Origin: Lineus longissimus
Lineage: Eukaryota; Nemertea; Pilidiophora; Heteronemertea; Lineidae
Length of the DNA: 64,000 nucleotides
NCBI RefSeq assembly: GCF_910592395.1
Contig: NC_088326.1
Span: 1,989,001 to 2,053,000, forward strand
Direction: 5' to 3'
Below are positions 1 to 10,389 of the stretch, piece after piece. How positions within the stretch are numbered: position 1 is the first letter of the stretch; each line of letters begins with the position of its first letter. The position numbers and the translations under genes are program-made. The notes beneath the pieces are model-generated. The model did not search any database. It worked only from the letters and a program-made list of their open reading frames with translations, and was not told the DNA's origin.

Positions 1-1165
1 CTTGCTTAACTCCGACGCCTATCTCAAACTATAGTTTTGGAGTTGGAAACGGTGGGTATTCATTCTTTAAACACTACAGGGAACAGGTTGTGAATCATCA
101 TCATCATCGTACATCGAAGGAGTATACTCCTGTTGACTGAATCAATGAACATTGAATTGGTTTTGTTAGTTGTTTGTATGCTTTGATGGTTTCGTCTGCA
201 TGTTGAAAACTTGAATATGTTTGTGATAAGTGGAGTCTTTTATGCTTGCATGCTTTATTGATGGACTTGTCATTCATTCAGTCAATGGCCTTACAGGTAG
301 ATTCTATCACGGGCCTAGTAGTACGTACTTATTCCTTCCTTTCCTTATCTTCTTGACCTTCCCTTACTGCTTTAGTTCCTGAAGTTTCTCTATCAAAGAG
401 ATGGCCTCTGCTTCATCAGAGGTGTTGGTCCCTTCAGTGTAAACATGGTAAGGTTTGCTAAAAATCCTCTTTTCACTGTTCATCTTTTTATTTCTTTAAT
501 TCCATTATTGTTACAGTTACTTGCAGGGTTTCCGCCAGGATTAAATTTGAGGGGGAGCAAATTTTGTTTTGTTTTTTGGCCCTAAAACTGCTACAATTGG
601 CTCCCAAATGCTCTTATTTTACATATCAAATCATGAAAATTACTCATTTGACAGTAAAACAAACTTTAGTGCTCAAAATTAAGGGGGGGATATCCCCCCT
701 TGAAATATTTTAGGGGGGGGATGAGTCTGTTAGACTCTGGCAGAAACCCTGACTTGAATTTTCATTTCAGTGTTTTCTGTTAGACTGTTGTTTCATCTTT
801 TAAACATGTCTGTAAGGTAGCATATAGAATATAATTGTACCACTTTACCTTGCCTCTTCATTTTCCAATGTAACATTCTTCTGTCACTTGAACTTGTCAG
901 TGTCACTTGCTGGTCTGCTACCCCCTCCCCCAAATCAAGAATTTGAAGGGTACGTCATGTTTCAAAGATTGGCCCTCCAAAGTAGTGAATGCTATCATAT
1001 TTATTACCCCCTTATCTATGGCATAACTGGTGAAAAACTCATTCATTTTATAGTCCATGCCAAGTTTGTTGAATGACGACGAATCATATCGCTGTAAAAA
1101 CATATGATAATTACCAATAGCTGTATGCAAAAAGGGTATAAAAGATGAAATATCTTTTATTGCAG
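1..1165. other. Upstream intronic/5' region of the coiled-coil gene; no exon assigned
   Basis: No reading frame here can be tied to the downstream gene with a good splice pair, although the first visible exon (1166) is entered in mid-codon, so at least one earlier exon exists here or left of the window. The stretch is AT-rich with poly-T runs and contains one short inverted-repeat element at 524-751. Nothing else recognisable is seen. Confidence 0.5.
524..751. mobile_element. MITE with CAGGG termini (hAT-like)
   Basis: The left end reads CAGGGTTTCCGCCAG and the right end reads CTGGCAGAAACCCTG, so the element is bounded by terminal inverted repeats of about 15-18 bp with one mismatch. It is 228 bp long and has no coding capacity. 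Both sides are flanked by ACTTG (519-523 and 752-756), a possible 5-bp target-site duplication. Inside is a near-perfect palindrome of G and C runs at 681-701. CAGGG termini are typical of hAT elements, but hAT usually makes 8-bp duplications, so the superfamily is uncertain. A right-end-like sequence recurs near 12690-12711. Confidence 0.65.
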
Positions 1166-4100
1166 GGTCCCTGAGGAGGAGTAACAGCATGGAGAAACTG
1201 CGGTGCAGCACGGGGAACATCGCGGCTAGTTTCAGCATGAATGGTACTGGCATGACTGGACCTGCGTGAGTATTCATCTTTCTGTTCCAAATTCTCTACT
1301 TATTTGTATCAGTGACTCTGTGCCTGGAATAAGCTGCAGAATATCAATTTGACATTGATGTCAGAATAACATTATTTGCACCAGATTGGCAATATGTTAT
1401 TTCTCTAGCTTACATGTACATGGCTATTATGTGGTGCTTGAAATTTCTTTAAAAAACAGTTTTTTTGATGATATTCATGGGGTAACTTTGGAGAGGGAGG
1501 TAATTCTCTGCGAAGTTGTCATCCATGGACTGGAAGTTCCTGCTATTTTGGAATACTTTTAAACCTCTTTACTCAATCTGTGTATTTTTTCCTTTTCAGT
1601 AAAATGAACAAGTCTACAGAACTGTCCAACATAGAACAAGAGTACATCAAGAATCTCCAACAACAGATCTACTTTTTAGAACTTGAGGCGAATTATCTGT
1701 ATCCTTTTGAGTCAACGAATAAGCCAAGTGGTGATCACTGCTGGCTACCACACAATAGGGCCTGGGTTCGTTCCCCTAGGAGAACCCAGGATCGTATTTC
1801 TGGATGAACCCACGTGGCTTCCAGTCAAATGAGAGGTGAACCTGAGGTTCCTTGTGTCTGATGCCTATACCAGGGCAAGCAAAAGACCTCACCAACAAGT
1901 TGCCAACATCTGTATGCGTATGATAGGTAAACAGATTCAATATCATTTGCACCTTAATCCTATTATGAAAACACCAAGTCATTTAGAGAGCCAGGTGACA
2001 TGTCATTAATAATTAGAAGTTTGCCTTAACCCTTCGTTAGCCGTGAACAAGCGAGGAAAGCGACAGATATGCATCCTGTGATGACGTCTGAAGCTGAAAG
2101 AATGCTGGCAAAACTCAGGGTGAGTAATCATTTTGCTTATAAAATCTTCTTCAATTGTTGTATTTTCTGTGCAAAATCACCAAACACGGAGGTACCATTT
2201 CCTAATGAAACAGACTATAGGTCCGCTTCCCTTCATTATCTGTTTCCATTTTGTTTTGTAGCAAATGCAGACGGAGAGTGACGGGTTGCGTCTCGAGTTG
2301 AGCAGAAAAGACGGCAATCTTGATTACATCAACACCGAGAAAATGCGGTTGCTAGAGCGGCTGAAGACAGAGGAAGGTAAGACAAAAAGAGTCATCAACC
2401 ATCAAGAATTTCTTTCTCTCAAACTCCTATACATTGTTCCTTCTCTAAGATATAACTATTAGCCCCCTCTAAAGAGATTCATCAACCCTCTTAGTGTAAA
2501 ATGCAGGGGTGGAGCTCAGTGACCCAATGTTAGCTGAACTTCTTTTGATAGGTGTGATAGACCCATATAGATTGTGTCCAGCTGTTCTATTTTGCCACTG
2601 CCTCATGTCAGTACAGCCAGTGTGTACAACCTTACTTGTATTTTCCAGACAACCATGCTCGAGAGAAGCGTCTCCTTATGGACGAGGTTGTCCAGTTCAG
2701 GAAGGAGTCAGGCGGACGAGAGAAGGACATCGCCAGGAAAGACCTCCAGCTTGACATGGCCAAAGATGAAATGGAGAAGAGCACGACGGCACTGAGAGCG
2801 GCTGAGCAGAAGATAACTCTCTTGAGAAACCAGGTACTGTTCTATGTAAACAACATTGTGCCTCATTTTGGCCGCAGCAGTTGTGGTGTCGAGACCATAA
2901 CCTCTTAGGTTTGTGTACTGACTATGGAAGCAGTCAGAAAACAGTTCAAAAGCAGATTTCGATGTCAGATACTTGTGACTTCAATGATGTATGATATCTA
3001 AACAATATTGTTACTTCAGTTGGACCAGCGGATTGAGCAGCACAAGATGACGCAGTTAGCCCTCGACGAAAAACGAGGTGAATCTCTACGACTTGAGACG
3101 CAGTTACGGGAGGTCGAGGAGAAATACTACAGTAGTGCTGCCACCATGCAGGATAAGGCCACTCAGGATCTTAGGGTAAGTATCATAGATACTTCCTCTA
3201 TCATACTGCACTTATTCACTGACAGGTCCGGTCACAAAAAACACATTGGAACATGCCCAGGCCATCTGAAAAATCCTTGATGAAATGCGCAAGATCCTCC
3301 GCTTGCATAATTTCAATTTCATAACAATTTTCATATTTTAGGATGAGATACGTATGCTGCGCCAAAAGTTGAAGGAGACGGAGATCCAAGCCGACCAGGA
3401 TCGTTATCTGCGGAATAAGATATCTGACGATAGTTCTCATCTCGTGAAGGAGAATGCGCTACTCAACCAACAGGTCATCGAGCTGGAGAACCAGAATCAG
3501 AGGGTGAGTAACGTGAGAGGGGGGGGGGGCGGTGGTGGAGAGTAGGTCTCATGATTGACAGGCTTTGGGTTTCATTCTCGTTATCTCTAAGTTACCTCTA
3601 GTTGTCAGCTCCACTCTAGCTTCTCATTTCTCTTGTTTTGTTGACCTCAAAAGTTGTCTGATTTTCCTCACAGGAGCGTGGGCTCCGTGAAAGCCAAGAC
3701 ACTCGTCGTTCGATGAACATCACTGAGCTCGTCTCGGCCAAGGACCATGAAAAGCAGCTCCAGTTTGAAATCAACCAGCTGCGTGAGCAACTAAATCATG
3801 AAAAGGAACGATGTAATCACTATATGGCACAGGTAGGTAGAAGAATGAATTAAAATCTGAAATTTTGTTTTCTTCTCAGTTTGGTGAGTGGATTGGTGCA
3901 GGTGCTTAGCCTCAGTGCCCATGAGCTTTGATTGATTCGTGTCAAGCCCATATCGTATTCTTCAGATAAAAGAGTAAGTGACCTTTCAATTTATGCAACT
4001 TGAAACTTATCTTCTTATGTTGCAGCTTGCCAAACAGGAGCAGATCGCCACGTCCACCGAATTCAACGCATCGTCCACCAGGAGTCGCCTGGCCGAGGTC

Positions 4101-4535
4101 GAGAACGCTCACCACGGTACGGAGACGGAGAATTCACAACTCCGACGAGATAAGATGCTGCTTGTTGACCATGTCGCTGATTTACAGAAACAGGTACGGT
4201 ATCAAGAGAGGGAACATCGTAACTTGTACTGCTGTCCATTTGTACACTTGCAATAAACGAGTTCAGTACTCGCGCTCTTCCAACAACAAATGATATGATT
4301 TCAATAAATATTTCAGTTGACACACAAGGAGCAAGAGATTGTTCATCTCCACGCCCAGATTCACTCACTCGACACAAAAGTATCGCAGTTCGAACGATTG
4401 AAGATACTGGAGGGGACCGTCAACAGCCAGAAATGGGAGGAGTTCGAGCGTCTTGCTGACAGCATGAAGAGTTTGTCTGCGACGATGGCACAGTCGAGCA
4501 GCCCCAGGATGACCCGGACTGTGGAGTACAGCTAG
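1166..4535 (+). CDS. Coiled-coil protein, 3' ten exons (5' end not seen)
   Basis: Exons 1166-1265, 1600-1698, 2041-2119, 2262-2376, 2649-2833, 3020-3175, 3342-3503, 3674-3832, 4026-4193 and 4317-4535 join in phase to give about 480 residues ending at TAG 4533-4535. All junctions use AG acceptors and GT donors. The product is nearly all alpha-helical heptad sequence rich in Glu, Lys, Gln and Arg. Regions include NIEQEYIKNLQQQIYFLELE near its start and a Ser-rich end (SSPRMTRTVEYS). There is no signal peptide or membrane segment. It looks like a cytoskeletal, centrosomal or ciliary coiled-coil protein, but I do not recognise the orthologue and claim no function. The first exon is entered after one base of a codon, so the N-terminus lies upstream. 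Confidence 0.85.
1705..1905 (+). mobile_element. SINE copy, truncated (same family as 10362-10775)
   Basis: The segment aligns by eye with the full-length SINE at 10362-10775 read on the minus strand. Shared parts are the tRNA-like head (CACTGCTGGC, ACAATAGGGCC, GGGTTCG B-box region), then CTGGATGAACC, GAGGTTCCTTGT and CCAGGGCAAGC. The distal part and tail are missing. It starts only a few bases after the splice donor at 1699 of the coiled-coil gene. Confidence 0.7.
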
Positions 4536-6170
4536 ATGCATCCCGGATGATGTGCGTTTAGGTTTCGATTACTGTGAAGGAACTATTTGTAGAAGATTTT
4601 TTACCTTCTGTGGGTGAGAGAGGGTGGGTTGATGGTGTTGATAGCGGGGGTTGAAGGATATGGAAGGGTCGTAACCCTGTGAGGGACAGGCTAAACCACT
4701 TGATCATGGTTGTTCACTGTGCTCAAAACCTAGATGCAAAGACTTGAGTCTGTGAGTGTGAGGCCCTCAAGTGTTGAATACAAATTTGGGGATCAGGTAT
4801 ATGTTGGATACCTGTGGTATCAAATCAAATTTCATTACTAATGAGTTTGGATAAAGACTATCAAGTTAAGAAATATGAAATCAATCTGTCCATCTGGAGG
4901 TGCTTACAATGTATATTTCACAAAAAGCGAAACAACCACTGAAGGTTCCTGCAGCGAATTGAAACTGTGATATAGTGTAACTTTCTTATTTATTTTAGCC
5001 AAGGATGAATTAGTGTCTTGTTTTTAGCTTTGTACGATACAAAAGTAGCTTTTTGGAGAAAGATCTAGAGGATAGCCTGTCAGTATCTCCTGTTATTGCT
5101 CTCTTAGTACATAATTCAGCAGTCAGGCAGGGAGCCCGGTCTTGGGTGTTGTTTCCAATTTTGGGAGTTTTCCTTGAAACTCCCTGATCAAGCCAGCTGA
5201 ATTGGCTACAGTTCTCTGTTCAGGGGTCATTGTCAGACTGGTCAGTTCACTCAGGTTGAGACCACAGTGAGCCAGATTTCTGACAAACTATCTTAGTTAC
5301 TGGAAGTATATTTTGTTGAGTTTTGCCAGGGTATAGTAGGTGTCTATGACCTGGTGTAGTATAGTGTATAGTTTGTTCTTCTATAGATGTACTGAATGGA
5401 GTCCTTTGTAGCAGAAGGACTCAATATAATACAGGGTTTAGGAAAGTAGCAATCTCCAATTCAGGACATTATTAGCAGGGGGCAAAAAAGTTTCTCATGC
5501 GGATTTGGGATGAAAAGTGATCTTCTGCTCATCCCCAGAGAGCCTTCGTGTACATATCAGGGAACTTCTTTTCATGAAATACATGCAAGGAACCGGCAGA
5601 ATGGTCAGAAGTTGACTCTGCCACACCCATATGACATGGTATGTCACAGTCTACAGTCGTTTGGCAAGGCAATGGGACATGTCTGAGCAGTTCATGTCAA
5701 GACACTGTTAGTGGCTCTGGGGAATTTAGCAGAGGCCGCAGGCTGCAGGTTATTTCGGTTAGATTTTCATGATCGGAGGAAAACATTGTCAAAATTCCGT
5801 CCATTTTGTATGTTTTATGTTTGTTTAAAAGTATGTAGATAGTATTACTAGAATGTTTTAGAATTTGAATTATGTTGATGAAATGATGTGAAAGTTTTTG
5901 GTCCCTGGGTAAAAATGGCTGCCTGCAGGGATAAAATGGCGACTTTGCCAATCCAAAGATTGCATGTACGTGTACACATATTGTGCATTACATTTCGTAG
6001 GATATCTGGAAGTTGCTCTTGTTGGCACAATCCGCATTCATGGAACACCCAGTCAAATATAGTATTCGACTTTGAGATTACCATTCATCTGTTTAGTTGG
6101 GACCAGCCCGCAAATATTTTGTAAACATGATTTTTACAATATTTGAAATAAACGATTCCATATGAGAAGT
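4536..6170 (+). other. 3' UTR of the coiled-coil gene
   Basis: No coding frame of interest follows the stop codon. The first well-placed AATAAA is at 6147-6152, which would give a 3' UTR of about 1.6 kb. The convergent ECHDC3 gene has its own minus-strand polyadenylation signal at 6295-6300, so the two genes end about 150 bp apart. Confidence 0.55.
6147..6152 (+). terminator. Polyadenylation signal AATAAA (coiled-coil gene)
   Basis: This is the canonical hexamer, in the unit TTTGAAATAAACG, downstream of the coiled-coil gene stop codon and just ahead of the convergent gene's 3' end. Confidence 0.5.
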
Positions 6171-6294
6171 CAACCATGTTTTTCTCCATCTGTTATTGGG
6201 TAATAACTGTCCCTCCAAGTCAGTCCCATCCAATTCTAAATCTTGATCTGGCAAAGGACTTACGAGGACGCTTATCAAATTACTTCGATTCCTG

Positions 6295-6300
6295 TTTATT
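6295..6300 (-). terminator. Polyadenylation signal (ECHDC3, minus strand)
   Basis: TTTATT on the plus strand is AATAAA on the minus strand, about 510 bp beyond the ECHDC3 stop codon. No closer canonical hexamer was noticed. Confidence 0.4.
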
Positions 6301-6813
6301 TCAACGTCATATGGAAGTTCACAAAGTTGGCTTCAAAAATGACAACTCATCCAAGTCTAAATTGGACAGCTCATGAAAGATGACTTCGGTGCGAATTATT
6401 ACTATGATCTCAACGGTGAAATCTCTCAGAACATGCCAACAACTTTTAACTTGTTTGTGAGGACCAACATTTTGTCAAATCATTTCCCCGAGGCTGTTTT
6501 CTTAGACACATAGTCCACTGGTATTGCACAGTAGCTCACTGTGCACAGTGCTTTTTTCATCAACCACCCAGGAAACTGATGAGGCATGTTGCCAAAAACA
6601 TCGGAACTATAAGAAGCTGGTGGAAGCCACCCTGTCCCAGAACTATTTGTCCACTGACCTTGCCAGTATGCACTATCGCGACAACCACGACACAACAAAG
6701 GAATAACTAAATGAGCGAAGTTTCAAGTTATCCATTTCATTATTTCCATCAAAGTATTTAGCACCATTCTCCAAAATCAATACAAATCAAAAGTCTAACT
6801 CGAAACCTTGTCC

Positions 6814-9271
6814 CTAGGAGTCTACACCGTGTGTCCACACGGGTTTCCTCTTCTCGATAAAAGCTTTGATTCCCTCCTGTCCGTCCTTGAGGGCGAGGTT
6901 GGATACCATGACGTTCTCTGCCTGCTTGTATGCTGTATTCCTATCGTGTTCGATCTGGCTATAAAAACAGGCCTTGCCGAGTGCGGTGACAATACGACTT
7001 GTTTCACAGATTCTTTTTGCGATGTTTTGTGTCTCTTCCTCAAGTTTTTCCTCGGGGACAACTTTACTTACCAGACCGTGGAGAAGGGCTCCTGAAATAG
7101 ACATGGGTAGAATGTCATGATAAGTGCTAGTGCAAGACTCAACTCTAATTCTACAAAATTAGCTTCAACAAATGACATGTGGAACGTCTCATGACTTCAA
7201 CTATCGACTATTTATCGGGGCAGCGGTAGCGCAGTGGAAGAGAGTCGGCCTCATGATCAGGAGGTCGTGGGTTCGACTCCCAGACGAGTCACTGCTCAGT
7301 TCCCCTGCTGGTCGAGTTCAAGTGAGCACCTTCTGGTTGCTCCTTGAAACCCCTGATTGATTTCTGTGGAGACCAGGGTAAGCGCTTGAGCAGTCTTTAC
7401 TGATTAGCACTATATAAATATAAACATTACATTACATTGCAGGTCTGTCAGTTATGTCTGCCATCACAATCATCTAGTTGGAAGAAGTACATATATTTCT
7501 GTCAAAATTTTCTTAACCTTCACTTACGTTCTGCATTGATAGGATGTCCAGTAAACAACATCTCCAATGCTACTTTCCTCGGCACAGCTCTTGCCACAGC
7601 GACTCCTGGTGTAGAACAGAATAAACCAATGCTCACGCTGAAAGATGCAATGTTTGAATTTCTGAGTTTTCATCTGACATGCTTTTCTCCACATAAAGCT
7701 GCTTCTCATGCAGTTCACCACCAACTGTCTCTTTAACAAAAAGTCCAAGGATTCCAGTTGTAAACTTGGCACTTGTGGTATATGGTTCGAACTGTATCAG
7801 GTACATCTTGCCATAATAAAGTTGTTGTTGGTACGAATACTATACGCATGTTTACCTCCGTTTATTCTGCTGCTGCAAATCCTTCACCCACGGTCTTATA
7901 CATTACAGCACTGAAGGACATCAAACTTATTCATCAAAGCATGAGTTACCATGGTAACTGTCAACACAAAGACCACAAGACTTACCCCGGAGTAGCAAAC
8001 TTGGTGGTATCTGTACAGACAGCGATATCACAACTTGCTACCAACTGACAGCCTGCTGCCGTAGCCAGACCTCGGACCTGAGCAATGACTGGCACCGTCA
8101 CGTCCTGAACGAGTTTCATCACCTCGGAGCATTTGGAGAACAGTTCCACATGATTCTGCTTTGTGTACTCATTGGTCTGAAGAGATAAATATTGTTCGTT
8201 AACCTTTCTCTACCGGCAGGGTTTTGGCAAGGTATGGTAGCCCACACTCGGTAGGCCTACAGACAGGGCAGCCTTGATCCCAACTTGGCTTAGGAAAAGT
8301 TTTGATGTGAAATAGCTAGCATCACCCAATCTTATCAAAAGGCCTACTTTAAATAGAAAAGAGCATTGGGGTGCAAACCTGTTGCCTGGTGTGATGTTTC
8401 ATTGAAAATACAACACTACCTACCAATTCCTTCAGATCATGTCCAGAGCTAAATACAGGACCATTCGCCTTGATGACAATAACCCTCAGCTTCTCATTGT
8501 TAACATCATGAGAGATGTCTTTACGTAGGGTCTCCAGCATAGCAAGGGATAGTGCATTCCTAAATAATAGAGAAGAAACTAATATTCATTGAGACCAATC
8601 ACTATCAGTTGACTCAATACAGGACAAGTCCCAGGTCACTTCATTATACAACCTCTAGTACTGGTGACTGAAACCCAATTTCTCACAACTAAGAATTAAA
8701 TGCTGGACAGTTTACTCCACCTTTTTTTAGTGTTATTGAGGGTGATTGTTCGGATTCCATTTTCTTCATGAACGATGGTCAGACCTTCTTCTCCAGCTTT
8801 GCTTTGCGTAGCGAGCGATGCGGTAGAAGAGAACGTCCTTCTGCTGGATGCTGCAACCACCTGGACATAGAAAAGTAAGAATAAAGCCAAGGCCTTTTGA
8901 TATAGGGCCATGCCCATGGACGTGTGATGTTACCACTGGTATCAGTATCATGCTATAGTTTGGTGTAGGCCTATGGGGCTATATGCAAGTGCATGCAATT
9001 TGTAGTGGTGGGCAGTCGGCGTGGCAGCTGTGACTGTGGTGTGAGTGACACTGACAGTGTATAATTTATAAAATAATGAACAAAATGCATCACATATTTC
9101 ACGGATTTTCTAACTGCTCCGGAAATGACAGTCTCTGAAAATAAGAGATATGATAAAATGACACTTCATTGACAAGTTCACTCAGTTAGATTTTGTTTTT
9201 GAACATCAGAAATATGTAAAAACCTTGTGGAAACACAAAACTGCTGATCTAATTTTTCCCAAAGAAGCCAT
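6814..9271 (-). CDS. ECHDC3: Enoyl-CoA hydratase domain-containing protein 3 (mitochondrial), complete
   Basis: Six coding exons on the minus strand (9224-9271, 8721-8860, 8424-8559, 7986-8176, 7528-7637, 6814-7091) join in phase to 300 residues, close to the usual vertebrate length of about 300. The crotonase fold is clear. SSGHDLKEL is the first oxyanion-hole segment. [14 protein letters not shown], then [18 protein letters not shown], form the second region, and [18 protein letters not shown] follows. The C-terminus is [10 protein letters not shown]. The N-terminal exon ([16 protein letters not shown]) plus the following Arg/Ser-rich stretch looks like a mitochondrial targeting peptide. 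Its donor (AAG|GTTTTT) is weak, but the phase closes exactly. The family is linked to mitochondrial fatty-acid metabolism. A catalytic role is not certain, as ECHDC3 members lack well-defined activity. Confidence 0.93.
7215..7440 (+). mobile_element. tRNA-derived SINE with ACATT-repeat tail
   Basis: The head has an A-box-like GGTAGCGCAGTGG and a B box GGTTCGACTCC, spaced as in a tRNA gene and followed by a non-tRNA body. The 3' end is ACTATATAAATATAAACATTACATTACATT, described here in parts: an AT-rich block, then a short ACATT repeat. It lies in ECHDC3 intron 5 on the opposite strand to that gene. No CCA-stem closure is visible, so it is not a functional tRNA gene. It is a different family from the AAG-tailed SINE at 10362. 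Confidence 0.7.
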
Positions 9272-9461
9272 GTTGTTTATCGTAACCTAATTGGCTTTGT
9301 ATTGTCTTCTCTCATTGGCTAAAAAATTAAAGCCCACTGAGAAGAACCAATGAAAATTCTCGTTATAAAAAGGCTGGATACCTGAAAACAAATGCAGTTT
9401 CCCATGCATTTGTCATGAATTTTGTGTTGTCTCTCTGATTTTGAAGGTTTCTGTCAATAAA
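9272..9461. promoter_or_regulatory. Compact bidirectional promoter between ECHDC3 and the SEA-like gene
   Basis: Only 190 bp separate the two divergent ATG codons. ATTGGCT (inverted CCAAT box) occurs near 9290 and 9315 and ACCAATG near 9347. TATAAAA at 9364-9370 faces the plus-strand gene, about 92 bp before its ATG. CCAAT boxes serving both directions are typical of divergent promoters; that they are used so here is inferred. Confidence 0.6.
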
Positions 9462-10358
9462 ATGCGACTAAACACGTATTCAATCGTTCCTTGTGCCATA
9501 TTATTCATTCAGGCTACCACATTTGCTACTGGTTTAGTGTCAACGACTTACAATGGTGAGTTTTATGGGGTTTCTCACATCTGATAAGGGATTCTTGCAT
9601 TTGCAATCTTGGGCAAGACACTTCATTATAATAAACTTTATTGCTCCTCATCACCATCATGGTCGGCCTAAAGCATGTGAAGGCCAGCTAGGTGATGCCT
9701 ATTCATTGACCTTATCCTAAGCTATGACAGATGCCCCTCCCCCTCCCCCTCCCCCCTGTGAGCATACCATGCACCTTTTTGACTTTAATTAGTTCAAATT
9801 TTCAACTCTGTCTTGTGACTTGTTTTTATTCTCCATCTTTAGAAATAAACGACAACTTTTTTCAGATGAAAAGCAGGCCCAAGCGGTGACAGTCTCCTTC
9901 TATCAACTCAGGCCAAGTACGGTAAGATTAGCCTTTCTATAGCTAATCAACATAACATTTTTTCGTTGTGTTGTTTCTTTGGGTGTACATGCGCTATAAG
10001 CATGACTGTTCTTCTATAAACAGCTTTCAGCCAAGGGAAATAAGTAATTATGTGTGTACTCTTCTCTCGGCTCTAAATATTTGATATGTCCTGGTTACCA
10101 TTGACAACAAACAATAACACAAATGATATCACGCACAATCAGCCATGGATTCCATATGAGATTATGGTTCCCCTCCAGTCATGCTATATAGAATAATAAA
10201 TGAGTTATGTTCTGCAGATATACAGGTTTGTGAGATCTGATTGTAGCGTCATGCTGGGACAAGAAATTCACCACCAAATTCACCATTTCTCATCACCAGA
10301 ACATCCAGTTGAAGACAACTTCAACTTCCACATTGTCTAATTCTAAGCTTACCACCTG

Positions 10359-10389
<31 letters not shown>

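Noticed and set aside
7215..7295. Functional tRNA gene
   Set aside because: A and B boxes are present but stems do not pair properly and a SINE body follows; it is a tRNA-derived repeat.
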